Assembly: GCA_014281115.1 (NCBI GenBank)
Contig: JACONQ010000005.1
Span: 2,914,001 to 2,978,000, forward strand
Reading direction: 5' to 3'
Origin: Laburnicola sp. R22_1
Lineage: Eukaryota > Ascomycota > Dothideomycetes > Pleosporales > Didymosphaeriaceae
DNA: 64,000 bases
The notes under the pieces were generated by a model. That model ran no database searches. It had not been told where the DNA came from and worked only from the letters and a program-made list of their open reading frames with translations. The position numbers and the translations under genes were made by a program. Positions 47,405 through 58,648 of the stretch are shown piece after piece; the stretch's first letter is position 1, and every line of letters begins with the position of its first letter.

Positions 47405-48524
47405 CTAGTTTGATGAATCTGAGAAAGAGCAGTAGTAATCAGTCTTATCTATGATAGAAAACGATATCCACGTCGCTGCTTGAGTAATAAGGACCGCCGG
47501 GCAATAGCTGATAGGTTTAAGTCAGCGCATAGTTGGGTGGGGTTGATTGGACAGCGTGAACTTACAGATCTCCTGCTAGTCTAACATAACCGGAAAAGAA
47601 GAGCCAAGAACCTATCCAGCCAATCAAACTCAGCATGAAGTCGTTTATGAGCGCTTCCGATACTCGTCTGGTGTCTGCCTCCGAGTCAGAGCTTGACAAA
47701 AACCATGCGATGAGGATGATTGGCAGCAGGAAGACGAGGTAGACCAAGGCTCCGGCGTACATCAACTTTGCCTCTGTCCGGAAGGCACAGCCTTCTAAGG
47801 CGTTTGCGTGGTAATAACCTCGGGTTGCAGCAAAGTGCGCTGTTCTTCCGGCATAGTACGCGCCGAATACCTGGATTACAGCCTCAGCGATGACATGTTG
47901 GTATACACCCTTGAACCAGTATATTGGCCAGCGAGAATTGGTCCAGATGGGGATCATTTCTTGTCTGTATTTTTTGTTGTACAGAAGCCCGGGGTGCACA
48001 AAGATGCAGAGAATAACCCAGGTCATGCGTGGGCGCATGAAGAGAAACATCATGAAATCCCCGACCGATGGCGTATGTGGGCTGTCTCCGCTCGCTGCTA
48101 TAGTAATCTTGGCGACGACGGCGTTCGATATGAATTGCATCACGACCGTCCAGATCCAGGATCTTCTGAAGGAGGTATCTACACTGAAAGGATCCGGCTC
48201 GTTAAACAATTTGTATGCAAGGCGCGAAAGCCCAACGTATTGTAACAGGGACCGGAGCCATGGAATGAAGAGATGAACGAAGTCTTGGCGTCCAACGATG
48301 AGACAAAACAGGATACTCAAAATATCGGCAACAACAACAGTCCCGAGGATCAATGGTGACGCAGGGCAGTTTCTCGTCCCCGGGTCTGCGGGCGGAATTA
48401 CCCAAGACCACGGCAAAAGGTCTGCTCGCGAGCAGCTGCTGGAGATCATAGTGTATGCAATGACTTTTCGAAGACTGGGCACAATTGCAATGGCTTTTGT
48501 ACATGTGTTGACATGCATTGACAT
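47405..48524 (-). CDS. Fungal multi-pass membrane protein, function unknown
   Basis: Exons 48524-47566 and 47507-47405, joined over a 58-bp GT-AG intron (donor GTAAGT), give 353 residues. Ending at the first stop (47562) would drop the last hydrophobic span; the spliced reading continues GYVRLAGDLYCPAVLITQ into it. I see about six or seven hydrophobic spans (e.g. LILGTVVVADILSILFCLIV, WTVVMQFISNAVVAKITI, AGALVYLVFLLPIILIAWFL, LIGWIGSWLFFSGY). No catalytic or transport signature is recognised. The first ATG at 48524 is used, but a later Met (residue 26) may be the start. It is one of the four genes in the accessory cluster; whether it belongs to the CHAT/gasdermin locus is unknown. Confidence 0.65.
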
Positions 48525-48882
48525 GCATTGACTCGCTTATCCCTGTCTTCTGTCTTCGTTGCCTGAGCCACGATTTTGGTCTGGCCTGACATCTACATCC
48601 GAGGGTGCGCCACACAAAGCCTATTCCCTAGAAGTCAGCCCACATTCACGATGCAAGGTGGCGAGACCTAGCTGTTATGTACCTGTGGTACCTTTACAGT
48701 AGCAGAGCGCAAATGTAAAGGCGTAATTGGTTTAACCAGGTCTCGGGCGGCGGATCGGAAACTCCGACAAGGCCAAGGTCGTTCATCATCCGATCAGTCG
48801 AGAATATCAGGGAGCCAGTTTCGTCGGTTAAATGATGCGTAATACGGGTAGCATTCGATGAATTCAATGTTGGCCGCATTGT
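48525..48882. other. Intergenic upstream of membrane-protein gene
   Basis: No gene recognised. Confidence 0.4.
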
Positions 48883-48946
48883 TTAGAATAGTATAAATTT
48901 AACTAGTTTTTTTACTATTCTAGCTGTCTATTATAAGTTAGCCCTG
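48883..48946. repeat. Fragment of retrotransposon B-type LTR
   Basis: Reads like the inner part of the LTR at 24390-24676 (TTAGAATAGT..TTTAACTAG, then ACTATTCTAGCT, then GCCCTRTA). Past the two DDE insertions the alignment resumes at 53204 (GGGCCG), so the elements sit inside this LTR remnant. Confidence 0.55.
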
Positions 48947-48948
48947 TA

Positions 48949-51090
48949 CCCTGTCTCGGCAGTCAATGCGCACCGTCACTCAATGCGCAACCCCAACGTA
49001 ATCGCTCAGCCAGCAATATGAGGCTATAGAGCTCTACGCAAAAGCTTTTATCGCGAGATTTTCTAGAGTTGGCTTCTCATAGAGCTATAGATGATTGCTA
49101 GCTAGTCAGATTATAGATATCTGCTTGGTGTTCTGATTATACGGCCACAGCGCGATGATGGCGTTGATGGCGCAGATGCCGCCGCATCAACGCGTACAGG
49201 TGCTGGCGTAGATTTCTTCCTCTTTGTAACTGTATGAGTAGCTTTTAAAGCTTTCTGACTTCCCTTTTTGGCAATTTTGAGACGTTTTTGAAGTTGTTGT
49301 TGAGTCTTGCAAGCCTGTTGACGGAGGCGTCGCTCAGCAGCTTGATCAGCTTTCTCCTTGGCGCGCGCATCTCTGGCTGCTGCCCGCTCAACGCGCTTCT
49401 CCTGCTGTAAACGAGCTTTAAGCTGTTTATTAGCTATATGGATCTCTTGCTGCTGAGCTTTTGGAGTTGTAACTGTTGTTTTTCAGCCTCCTGCTGGCTG
49501 AGCGAGTTACGCGCCCTCTGTACGCGGGCAGGTGACCAGAAAACTGCTCCTCTATGCCACTCCTTAGGTTGCTCTAAGGGCAGAGTCTTGCCTTTTGTTT
49601 GACGCCGTTTCTGGTTTGCAAGAGCTTCTCGGAGACCCTTATTTTCATGCTCTAGGAGCTGCTTTTGTACAGAGATTGAGTGTATCGTCTGGCTCAGCTT
49701 ACGCGACTCCTCAGTCGCGATATCCTTCACAGTGGAGCGTAACAGTCGCTCTATTTTACGCCAATCTGACGCGCTAAGTACTGAGGTAGAGCTCACTGGT
49801 GATTCTGGCTCTGGCAGAGTCTCTTTGTTAAACCTTTTGAGGATAGGCGTTGGATCTGGCGGCGAGATACCTGTACACTTAAAAGCTTTGGTAATCAACT
49901 GCGGCGTAACTGACGTCGTCCAGGCCTTCCAGAATAGCGTAAAGAAGTCTCTTTTGGCGATTGTTGACAGTCCTTGGCTCCTATACAGGTATCTGGAGAG
50001 CTCGTCAGAGTAGGCAGCTGAGAGAGACTTAAATACGCAGACGTTAAGAGGCTGCAGCGTATAAGTCGCATGAGGGGGAAATATCGCAAGGAGGATCTTA
50101 TTCTGATCGCAGTAGTTGATAAAATCTATAGTAACGTGAGATCCATGCCTATTAAGGACTAGGAGTCGCCACTGCCGTCGAGCCTTCTCCTTTGTACAGC
50201 GATCAAACACCTGTTTAAGCCATTGAAGCCCTATCTCATTGTTTGACTATCTAGAGGTTGATGAGGTGATAAAGACTCTGTGAGAATTGACGTTGATTTC
50301 TTCAACCCAGCTTGATTGTAGAGTCGCGGCGTCAGATCGATAGATTAGCGCTGGATCAACAGTAGATCCGTCGGCGCATATACATGCGATGAGCGAGATC
50401 CACTCACGGCTGCCGTCCTGTATAGATTGCCTTACTTGGCGACTCTTATATAGAGGCCTATCGAAGATCCTTTTGAGCGGCCAGTGATACCAAGGAGGAA
50501 GCCTTTCTCGTCCATATTGTACGTATGCTGAGGCTCTACACTATACTCTGTAATTTTCTTGTGTAGAAGCTCAAAGTAGAGCCTGTATTTTGCCTCTGAA
50601 TCAGCCTTGTGGCGATTGCTGTCAAGCCCAGTCGTCCATCGTGAGATCAAGGAGTCGGGGTTGCGCCTAACAAAGCGATCAACCCAGGACATGCTAACGT
50701 CTCTTTTTGCCATGTAGGAAGCAAAATTTTGTATCATCTGCCGTGTAGGAGGAAGGCCACGCTCAGTAAGGTAGGTGATATATTGTAGAAGCCCCTTTTC
50801 TTGTTGTGGATGGAGTAGACGACGTGTACCATCAGTGATAGTACGCGCCTGCGTGACGCGTTGGTGCCTGCGCGTCAACGTAGAGCGTACAACACCAAAT
50901 TCTTTGGCGATTTTATTGTATGATAAAAATTCTCCTGGTTCTTGCGCTTCGATTGCTGCTATCGCGGCGTTAATTGGGTCCATATTGGTGGAGTTGGGGC
51001 GCGTCAAAGTTGGGGCGCGTCAAAGTTGGGGCGCGTCATGTTGGGGTTGCGCATTGAGTGACGGTGCGCATTGACTGCCGAGACAGGGTA
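48949..51090 (-). mobile_element. DDE transposon, copy 2 of the family
   Basis: Inverted ends CCCTGTCTCGGCAGTCAATG and complement, about 45 bases each; TA duplications at 48947-48948 and 51091-51092. Length 2,142 bp. A 16-bp tandem word (GTTGGGGCGCGTCAAA, about 3.5 copies) lies at 50993-51045 near the 5' end. Confidence 0.9.
49111..50983 (-). pseudogene. psq/CENP-B-type DDE transposase, nearly complete (copy 2)
   Basis: ATG 50983. Order of parts: psq helix-turn-helix (SYNKIAKEFGVVRSTLTRRH), second DNA-binding segment (GLPPTRQMIQNFASYMAKRD), DDE domain with NMDEKGFLLG, LVLNRHGSH and IFPPHATYTLQPLNVCVFKS, then a coiled coil (VQKQLLEHENKGLREALANQ) and a Lys/Gln-rich tail. Three lesions: a one-base loss near 50468, a TAG for Trp at 50247-50249, and a frameshift near 49455. 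The DGHGSH catalytic aspartate reads Asn. About 620 codons. Confidence 0.85.
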
Positions 51091-51092
51091 CC

Positions 51093-53201
51093 GTGCACGG
51101 ACGCGCAACGCCCGCCGAATAACATGCTCACCACTTTAAAGATGAAGTTATTAAGCCATCTACAATAGTTATTATTACAAGATTTTGTAGAGCAGTAGTA
51201 ATTAGATGCTTGCGATTAATTTGTACTATCTAAATCTACCGGGAAGTGTAACGTTGCGGCCGCGGCGGGTGATGAAAGCTGGGGCAGCTGGTGCAGCCTG
51301 TGATGCCTCCTTAGCAGCTGCACCAGCACTACGTTGTTTCTGACGCTTGTTGGCTTGAGTAGAGGCTTTTGAGGCCTTGCGCTTGCCCTTTTAGGACAGT
51401 TGTATAGCTTTTTCAGCGTTGCGAGCTGCCTTCTAGCGCTCGCGTTTAGCTGCCTTGTCAGCCTTCTCCTCCTCCCTCACCACCTTGGCTGCCTCTCTCG
51501 CCACACGCCTCTCCTCTGCCTCCTGCTCTCGGAGTAGCTTAGCAGCAGCTTGAAGCTCCTTCCTGTTAGCCTTTGCAAGCTGCCCATCATGCTCTTCCCT
51601 CTGCTTCACTGTCTCTCGTGCACGTGCCTCTCTGATCTTGCGCGGAGACCAGAAGACAGCACCACCGTGGTACTCCTAGCGCTACTGCAAGTCAAGAGGT
51701 TTGCCGCGCTTCTTGTGCTTCTTCTTAGCAGTGAGAGCCTCCCTTAAGCCATCGTTCTCATAGTGTAGCAGCTCGTTTTGTACTTAGAGTCCGTGGAGCG
51801 TTTGGGAGAGCGACTTTGACTCTTCTGCGGTGGTATCCTTTACTGCAGAGCGTACAAGACGCTCCATCTGGCGCCAGTCATTGTTGGTAAGCGCTGAGGA
51901 CCGTCCTTCACCGTTGTTTTGCTGCTCTGAGGCATCGTCCGCGAAGCGTTTAAGTATAACCTCTAGGTCCATAGGCCATATACCAGCAGCTTCAAAGGAC
52001 TTGAGGATGGTCTCTGTCTTGAAGGAGGTCTCCCACGCTCCCAAGAACAGCGGGAAGAAGTCTCCCTTCTTGACTGGTACTAGCCCTTGGCTCCTCTGGA
52101 GGTGGGTGGAGAGCTCCTTAGAGTAGGCGGTGGAGAGAGGTTTAAACATGACGACGTCGAGAGGTTGAAGCGTATAGGTAGAGTGAGGGGGAAATACGGC
52201 TAGGAGTATGCGATGGGAGTCGCAGTAGTCGATAAACTCCTTTGTGAGGTGACTGCCATGGCCGTCAAGTAAAAGGAGACGCCAGTCTCTCCCACGACGC
52301 GCTTTCTGCTTCGTGCAGCGATCAAAGACCTGCTCTAGCCACGCCAAACCAACGTCGTTATTCGTCCATCCAGATGGAGATGAAGCCACAAAGACGTCGT
52401 GTTGCCTAGCTTTAATAGCGTTCACCCAAGCTGCCTGCAGTGAGCTGTTCGCCGACTGATAGATGAGACCTGGCGGCAGAGCCTCCCCATCAGCGCAGAC
52501 GGCTGCTAAGAGGGTGATCTATTCTTGAGAACTATCTTGGAGTGACGCTTGCACCTCTTTGCGCTCCCACATCTGACGGCTAAACACTCGTTTTGAGCGT
52601 CCTGTTATACCTATTATAAAGCCCTTCTTGTCCATATTGTAGGTGTGGCGCGGCTGTATGTCGTACTGCTTTATCTTCTGATGTAGCAAGTCAAAGTACA
52701 GCTTATACTTGACGTTTGAATCAGCGTTGTGGCGGAGGGAGTTAATTCCAGATGTCCATTTTGAGATGAGATGGTGGCCGTGTCGGTCAAGAAAGCGCGT
52801 TACCCACCTCTCGCTCACGCGCTCGTTGGCTATCTGGGATGCGAAATTTTGTATCATCTCTCTTGTAGGAGGCAGCCCTCTTTTTGTAAGGTCTTTAATA
52901 TAGTGTACGAGCTCTAACTCTTGTTGTTGGCTGAGGTTTTGTTGATCGCGTTCTTTGGCTGCCTGTGGGCGCTGACAGCCTCGGTGTCTTCGGCTTAGTG
53001 TACTTCGGTTCACATGGAACTGGTTAGCAATTATCTGGTATGAGAACTGTTCTCCTAGTTTGAGCGCTTCGATTGCTGCAATCGCATCATCGATTGGAGC
53101 CATAGTGGTGGAGTTATGAGGTGTTGAAGTTTGGGTTTCGTCTAGGGTTTTGGTGTTCGGCGGGCGTTGCGCGTCCCCGGGCGTTGCGCGTCCGTGCACG
53201 G
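51093..53201 (-). mobile_element. DDE transposon, copy 3 of the family
   Basis: Ends CCGTGCACGGACGCGCAACG and complement; TA duplications at 51091-51092 (shared with copy 2) and 53202-53203. 2,109 bp. The right end has two copies of a GGGCGTTGCGCGTCC word, the left end one. Confidence 0.9.
51226..53103 (-). pseudogene. psq/CENP-B-type DDE transposase with stop codons (copy 3)
   Basis: ATG 53103 (MAPIDDAIAA). Parts: psq helix-turn-helix (SYQIIANQFHVNRSTLSRRH), GLPPTREMIQNFASQIANER, MDKKGF, LLLDGHGSHLTKEFIDYC (both catalytic aspartates kept here), FPPHSTYTLQPLDVVMFKPL, coiled coil and a basic tail. Stops at 52519-52521 (TAG, expected Trp), 51784-51786 (TAA, expected Gln) and several further downstream are all CpA-to-TpA on one strand, i.e. 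RIP-like. The catalytic core is otherwise the least damaged of the family. Confidence 0.85.
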
Positions 53202-53203
53202 TA

Positions 53204-53479
53204 GGGCCGGGATCTGGCCTCACAGCGTGCTTATAGAACCCGGCCTTACTGAATGACCGTCGTCGTGCGAGATTCTAATCTAGTTCGCGTCTGCACAATA
53301 CATATAGAGGGGTAACACAGGAGGCACTAAAACCCAGTACCTAGTACACAGTGGCAGTAACAATATACACGAAATAGCGATGATTTCGTTGGCGACGTTT
53401 TGCACGGCAACAACGTTGACGGAACCCGGCCTTCCAACAGAGAAGTATCTCTAACAGCACCATCATTAGCAGATTTCCA
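53204..53479. other. Flank between copy 3 transposon and PPR gene
   Basis: About 275 bp holding the continuation of the LTR remnant (GGGCCGGG) and the 3' flank of the PPR gene. No gene. Confidence 0.4.
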
Positions 53480-56398
53480 CTACTGCTGTGGCTGTTCAGG
53501 CTCATCTAAGAGGTATCCTGCGTGCTCCGCATTCACATATTCACTATCCATCTCTTCTGGCGGCTGCTCATATACGTCTTGCTCCTGAGAGCTACCCACA
53601 TCATCCCTCATAACATCAGCCACGCGTTCCCCACGCGCAGCCCTAGCGTCCACTGAAGGGGCAGCATATCGCTCCTGCATAGGGACCCTGAGATGCTCTC
53701 CCGCCAATGGCTCTGTCAAATCCCCACCGATCTTCTGAGCAATGAACAAGAAGTGATTACGCCCAGGACTCCCACCTATGGGACCACCCTGCGCAACACC
53801 TTCTCCGCTCAGCACATCCTTGACTATGCGCCTCGCTCGCTCCCACTCCTCATTCTCGGTCAGCGCTGTGATAACCTTCGTCAACGACCGGTAACTAGGC
53901 CGCTTGCCATGTTTGCCCATGCGCGTAAGTACCGTCATCATAGCTGCAACTTCGCCATTTACCGCATACCCCTCAACAATGCGATCGAACAGAAAACTGT
54001 CCGTAGGGGCGACCGGGGGGCCGAATATCTGCCTTACGAGACTGTCGACAGCAGAAATGTCCGGTGGGTCTTGTGCGAAGTAGTGTGTAATCAGTGAAGT
54101 GTAAATTTGTGGGGAGACGACAAGGCCACGATCCAGCATGTGGTCGACGACAACTCTCACGGCTGAGATGTTACCATACAGCTTGAGCAGGCGGTCAATG
54201 GCTCCTTGATAAATGTATTTGTTCAATTTGAGGCCGCCCGACTCAAGTTCTGTGAAGAGGGTGAGCATGCGCTCTGCTTGCTCTGAATGCGAGAGGTCGT
54301 TGAATTTTTGGTTGTCGAAGGCGGCACGGAGGAGCATACTGTGCGTGGCCAAGTCACCTTCAATGCCTTCCTTCGCCATCTGTCGGAGCAGCTTGAACGT
54401 CATAGGGTAATCATTTCCACGAAGGTAGAGCTGGATGAGAATATTGTAAGTACGCGCGTCTGGCTTGATGTCAAAATTCCCAGCCCATTGCAGGATTTTG
54501 TGCACCGACTGGACTTGTTCCTCAAACCGCAGGCCTCTTCTTCTGGTAATAGGATTTAATTGAACAAACGCAGAGATGGCGCCATTGACGACTTCCACGG
54601 ATGGCTTGGTGAACGTGTTCACCACTTTGGCATTCGAAGGCAGTTTCTTGGCACCCTTTCCGCGAGCTGGCGGATTGTTGATAGTGTTTTCGGCCGAGAG
54701 CCATCGTTTGCCCATGTCATCCAGAGCGGCGAAGGCCTTGTTGATCTCGCGATTGGTGACCAGAGCATGAATCCGGGTAGTCCAAGCGTAGTTATCTGGC
54801 TCGACACCAGCGCGATGCATCCTATCCCAGACTGCGTCGAGACCGACACGATCTCTTGCCTTCGCGCAGCCGTCCAGCATCGCGACCCACGTTCGCAAAT
54901 CAGGCTTCACGCCGTGGGCAATCATGTGATTCCAAACTTTGACGGTATGATCCGGCTGGTGTAGCGTCATGTAACCCGAGAGAAAAGCGTTGTATATCAG
55001 GGGCGGAACCTGAGTTTGCTTCTCCGGTGTTGTGTAAGCGAATTGGACCTCGGCCCAGATATTGTCCAAGCCGCTGACACTTGCTTGTTCAAGCACTCGA
55101 CGCGCAATACGCTTCAGATAGAGTTCTTGCAGATCATTGGCTTGTTGTTCTGCCGACGCTGACGGATCAAGGCCTCTCAATTTCATGGCCTGGAGCGGAG
55201 CTGCAGTCACTTGGTCAAGGACAGATTTACGGAAGTCCTTGGGAAGGTGCAGAAAATCGGTAGCGATATCGGTATGTCCCAACGCCGGGGTCACGTTAGA
55301 GCTAGCCAAAGTGTAAGTCAACAGTTGGAGGAAAGGCGCATTCTGTTGCTGCAAAGATTCCGGTATTGTATGCGCAGCGTGGTTCGTTCCGTGGAAGTAA
55401 TTGAAGATGGTGATAGCTGAGAACTGGAGATCAGATCCGGTAGCTATGCCTGGATGATAATCTTGCAGCCGCAAGCCAAAGTACCTCGTCTCGAGATTTT
55501 TGGTCAAAGACTGGACGTCGGGGATTGATTTCCACTCTGAGCTGATGGACTCAAGTGGGTCATGTTTTGTTCCATAACGCTGAAAGAGCAGTCTCCATAC
55601 TGACAGCAGCTCGGACATTATGGATTCCGTATCGCGTTTTTTTGGAATTGGGTGCGTCGCGCCGGACATGGACCATAGGAGCTGGTCAGTCAGGTATCTT
55701 ATCGCTTTTCGCCATATTTTCTGATCGGCAATGTCCAATTGTGCGTATCTGAAGAGAACGGTTGTCGGCGTGGGGATGTTGGGGTTTCCGTTGCAAAACT
55801 CGGTCGCAATGGCAGCAGAAAGTGTGGAAAATACCTCGCGGCCGTTGATTAGAGCGAGATCCTCGTATGCTGGGTCGATCAGGGCTGGAGTGTCTCGGGA
55901 GGTATAGTTTTGCTCGAAGACATCCCAGGCTGCCCTCACTTTGCCGTCCTTCAAGTAGCGGCTCATGGACTGTGCATAAGGCTTGGTTGTGGCCGGGGGA
56001 GGTCGGACTGCCGAGCCACCCTCCTCCCCGTCAGCTTGTTCGTACCCTTGATTATGTTGCTCGACGTCGTCCCTGTGCTGCCCCCGCCGATGGTAGGCAG
56101 CTGGGTCTGCACGGTGCGCAGACCGGGAGTATCGACCCGCTGGAGCTCTTCCCAGATGCTCTGGGCGGCGCATCCGAAACCTGGGTTCCTCTTGCTGCTC
56201 TTGCTGCTGCTGTTGCTGCGCTGCGCCGCTCTCGTCGACAACCTCCTCGGATGCGTGTTGAGCATCGGCGTCCGGTCGTGGTGGAGCGCTGCGCAGGGAG
56301 ATGAAGGTGGCTTTGGGCTGCCATTGGGGATTGGGCGGCGAGGCCAGGCGGCGCGAGAGGTGCAGCCTGCATTGCCGGCAGACGTAGGAGCGCAGCAT
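53480..56398 (-). CDS. Mitochondrial pentatricopeptide-repeat (PPR) protein
   Basis: A single-exon frame of 972 residues. The N-terminus is Arg/Ser-rich with a cysteine pair (YVCRQCRLHLSRRLAS), typical of mitochondrial presequences in fungal PPR genes. From about residue 460 tandem ~35-residue helical repeats are visible (TWVAMLDGCAKARDRVGLDA, YNILIQLYLRGNDYPMTFKL, YTSLITHYFAQ). Such proteins bind mitochondrial mRNAs and control their stability or translation, as CYA-5 does for cox1 in Neurospora; I cannot assign which target. The first ~120 residues after the presequence are Gln/Glu-rich and disordered. The start ATG is 56398. Confidence 0.85.
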   Translation of the reverse strand: MLRSYVCRQCRLHLSRRLASPPNPQWQPKATFISLRSAPPRPDADAQHASEEVVDESGAAQQQQQQEQQEEPRFRMRRPEHLGRAPAGRYSRSAHRADPAAYHRRGQHRDDVEQHNQGYEQADGEEGGSAVRPPPATTKPYAQSMSRYLKDGKVRAAWDVFEQNYTSRDTPALIDPAYEDLALINGREVFSTLSAAIATEFCNGNPNIPTPTTVLFRYAQLDIADQKIWRKAIRYLTDQLLWSMSGATHPIPKKRDTESIMSELLSVWRLLFQRYGTKHDPLESISSEWKSIPDVQSLTKNLETRYFGLRLQDYHPGIATGSDLQFSAITIFNYFHGTNHAAHTIPESLQQQNAPFLQLLTYTLASSNVTPALGHTDIATDFLHLPKDFRKSVLDQVTAAPLQAMKLRGLDPSASAEQQANDLQELYLKRIARRVLEQASVSGLDNIWAEVQFAYTTPEKQTQVPPLIYNAFLSGYMTLHQPDHTVKVWNHMIAHGVKPDLRTWVAMLDGCAKARDRVGLDAVWDRMHRAGVEPDNYAWTTRIHALVTNREINKAFAALDDMGKRWLSAENTINNPPARGKGAKKLPSNAKVVNTFTKPSVEVVNGAISAFVQLNPITRRRGLRFEEQVQSVHKILQWAGNFDIKPDARTYNILIQLYLRGNDYPMTFKLLRQMAKEGIEGDLATHSMLLRAAFDNQKFNDLSHSEQAERMLTLFTELESGGLKLNKYIYQGAIDRLLKLYGNISAVRVVVDHMLDRGLVVSPQIYTSLITHYFAQDPPDISAVDSLVRQIFGPPVAPTDSFLFDRIVEGYAVNGEVAAMMTVLTRMGKHGKRPSYRSLTKVITALTENEEWERARRIVKDVLSGEGVAQGGPIGGSPGRNHFLFIAQKIGGDLTEPLAGEHLRVPMQERYAAPSVDARAARGERVADVMRDDVGSSQEQDVYEQPPEEMDSEYVNAEHAGYLLDEPEQPQQ

Positions 56399-56680
56399 AG
56401 CGCTGGACAGGGCGAGGCAAGGCGTGGCTGGGGGCTCGTCTCAACACTGCGAATCGAGTGTGTCCACGGGTGAGTGTTTTCGCGTTTGGCAGTCGCGACC
56501 ACCGTCGGTCGACGCTAGCTCAGAGAGGAAATGCCGCCCGGCTAACCCCGGGAAGCGCCAGTGATGTTTCCACGGGCGTGGCGCTGACGCGCATTTCTCT
56601 GTTCAATGTTGCACACCGTCTCCCCTGGTTGATCTCCGAGATCGAGCTTCTTGTGTCGTGCCTTGCTCCAGTTGCTCAGC

Positions 56681-58648
56681 ATGACAACTTTCGTTCCCCG
56701 CGCCCCGTACACCAAGGAGGAGCTCGACCAGCTCTATCCACAGCAGCTGGAGCTACAGCTAGTGCAAGTGGCAAGTGTCCCCTATATCAGTGACACGAGA
56801 CGGAATGGAATTCAACTGCTCACTACTGATTCTGACTAGCTACTTCGCCATGGTTCGTGCATCATTTCGAGTATCGTCACGGCGCAGCCAAATTGACCCA
56901 TGCCTGCAGGTGAACGAAGCCCTGTATCGCCTCGTTTCCAAAACGTAAGACAACTCTCGATGGTAGAGTGTATAAAGCACAAAACTGACTTGCTTCGCTA
57001 GACGGGTCTCCGCCCATGTGAGCCGTCTTTCAAGTCTACAACTACGGCAACTAATCCGTCCAGACTGGCCGTACTGCAACTCAGCCCGTCAATTTTCCAC
57101 TGTTGTCATGGCCACCACAGACGGGTCGAAATGGGACCAACTGAGATACCGCAGAAGATTGGAGACATTTGGGATGGATGATGGCCCAGGTACGACCTTC
57201 ACATGATTCGACATACTCCCAACTCAATGTTCGACAGTAATCGCCTCTGGGCCGGAAGGAGAGTTTGATGCCATTTGGTACGCTCCCTACCCTTGTGCGG
57301 AACCGACCTAACTCTCATTGTCGAAGCAATCCCGGCGAACTCACAGACAGGGGCCGAGAAACAACCCTAGCGCTCGGTCAGCGCCTTCGCCATCTCTACG
57401 TCGATCAGCTGGACTTCATGCCGAAAATAATATCTGATTCTGACATGATTTACCTCCGGGCAACACCCATCCCCCGGGCTCTAGAATCAGTTCAACAGGC
57501 TTTTTACGGCTTCTACCCTCCTAGTGCTAGAACGTCCGACTTCCCAGCCCCCACAATCATCACAAGGACACCCGCTGACGAAACGCTCTTCCCCAATGAT
57601 GGTAACTGCAGGCGCTTCGCACATCTCAGTCGAGCTTTTGCCCAGCGTACGGCAGAACGCTGGAATGAGACGGAAGATATGCAGTACCTTTCCAAACTCT
57701 TCGCCAAATGGATGCCCGGAAACCAAAAGGTAGCCGTGGATTCCCATCCTAGACTCTCGGGTATCATGGATACCGTCAATGCCACCGATGCCCACGGCCC
57801 AGCGACAAAGCTTCCCAAAGAATTCTACGATCCAAAAGCACGTGCGGTCATTGACAAGATTGCCGTGGAGGAGTGGTACGAGGGGTACAAGGAGAGCGCT
57901 GAGTATCGCATGCTGGGGATTGGCGGACTAATGGGTGACATTACAGCCCGTATGATAGGTAGCGTCGAACGCAACGGCTACGACGGCTTAGTCGAAATCG
58001 GTGGCGAGGACGGCAATCTGGGCCATGGACGAGGCGGCGAGACCGATATCAAGCTCGCATTATCCGGATGCCATGATACAACGCTCGCAGCATGTTTAAC
58101 CAGTCTCGGTGCGTTCGAGAACGAGAAGTGGCCCCCGTTTACCAGCCACATCGCTTTCGAGCTCTTCCGTAAGAAGGGCGCTGCGAACACGTCACCGTCG
58201 TCTACACCTGACGCTCCACCACCCGCGGGTACTCTCAAAGCATCGAGTGATAAGCCACAGAGCTGGTGGAAATCCCTTTTCGGCAGCAACAAGCCCGCTA
58301 ACCAACCAGCACCGCAACCTGAGGGCATTGCGCGGAAACTTCTAACCGACCTCACAGACGCACAAAAGAACGAGCTCAAAGAGTATTATGTCCGGATCCG
58401 ATATAATGATAAGATCATGCAAGTGCCAGGGTGTAAACCGCAGGGGAAGCATTTAGAGAGCGATATATCGTTTTGCACGCTTGTAAGTGTGGAAGGGAGT
58501 CGGGTAGGGAGCTTGGCTGACAGTGTTACAGGAAGCATTCAAGGGTATTGTGGACAAGTATACGCCTAAGAATTGGAAGCATGCTTGTGCTACGAATGTA
58601 GATGCCCCGACTTTTCCGGCTCGGCTGGAACCGGCCGGATACGAGTAG
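56681..58648 (+). CDS. Histidine acid phosphatase (lysophosphatidate phosphatase ACP6-like)
   Basis: Eight exons: 56681-56767, 56840-56852, 56910-56944, 57002-57017, 57064-57189, 57238-57277, 57327-58482, 58532-58648; total 529 residues, all introns GT-AG of 46-72 bp. Histidine phosphatases hydrolyse phosphomonoesters via a phosphohistidine. The RHG catalytic motif (LLRHGERSPVSPRF) is assembled from exons 2 and 3. Later blocks are WPYCNSARQF, NPGELTDRGRETTLALGQRL and the second catalytic motif LALSGCHDTTLAACL (HD). A Pro/Ser-rich insert lies at about residues 360-410. There is no signal peptide, so it may act in mitochondria or cytosol as ACP6-type enzymes do. Exon 2 (13 bp) and exon 4 (16 bp) are micro-exons; the frame works only when both are included. 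Confidence 0.85.
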
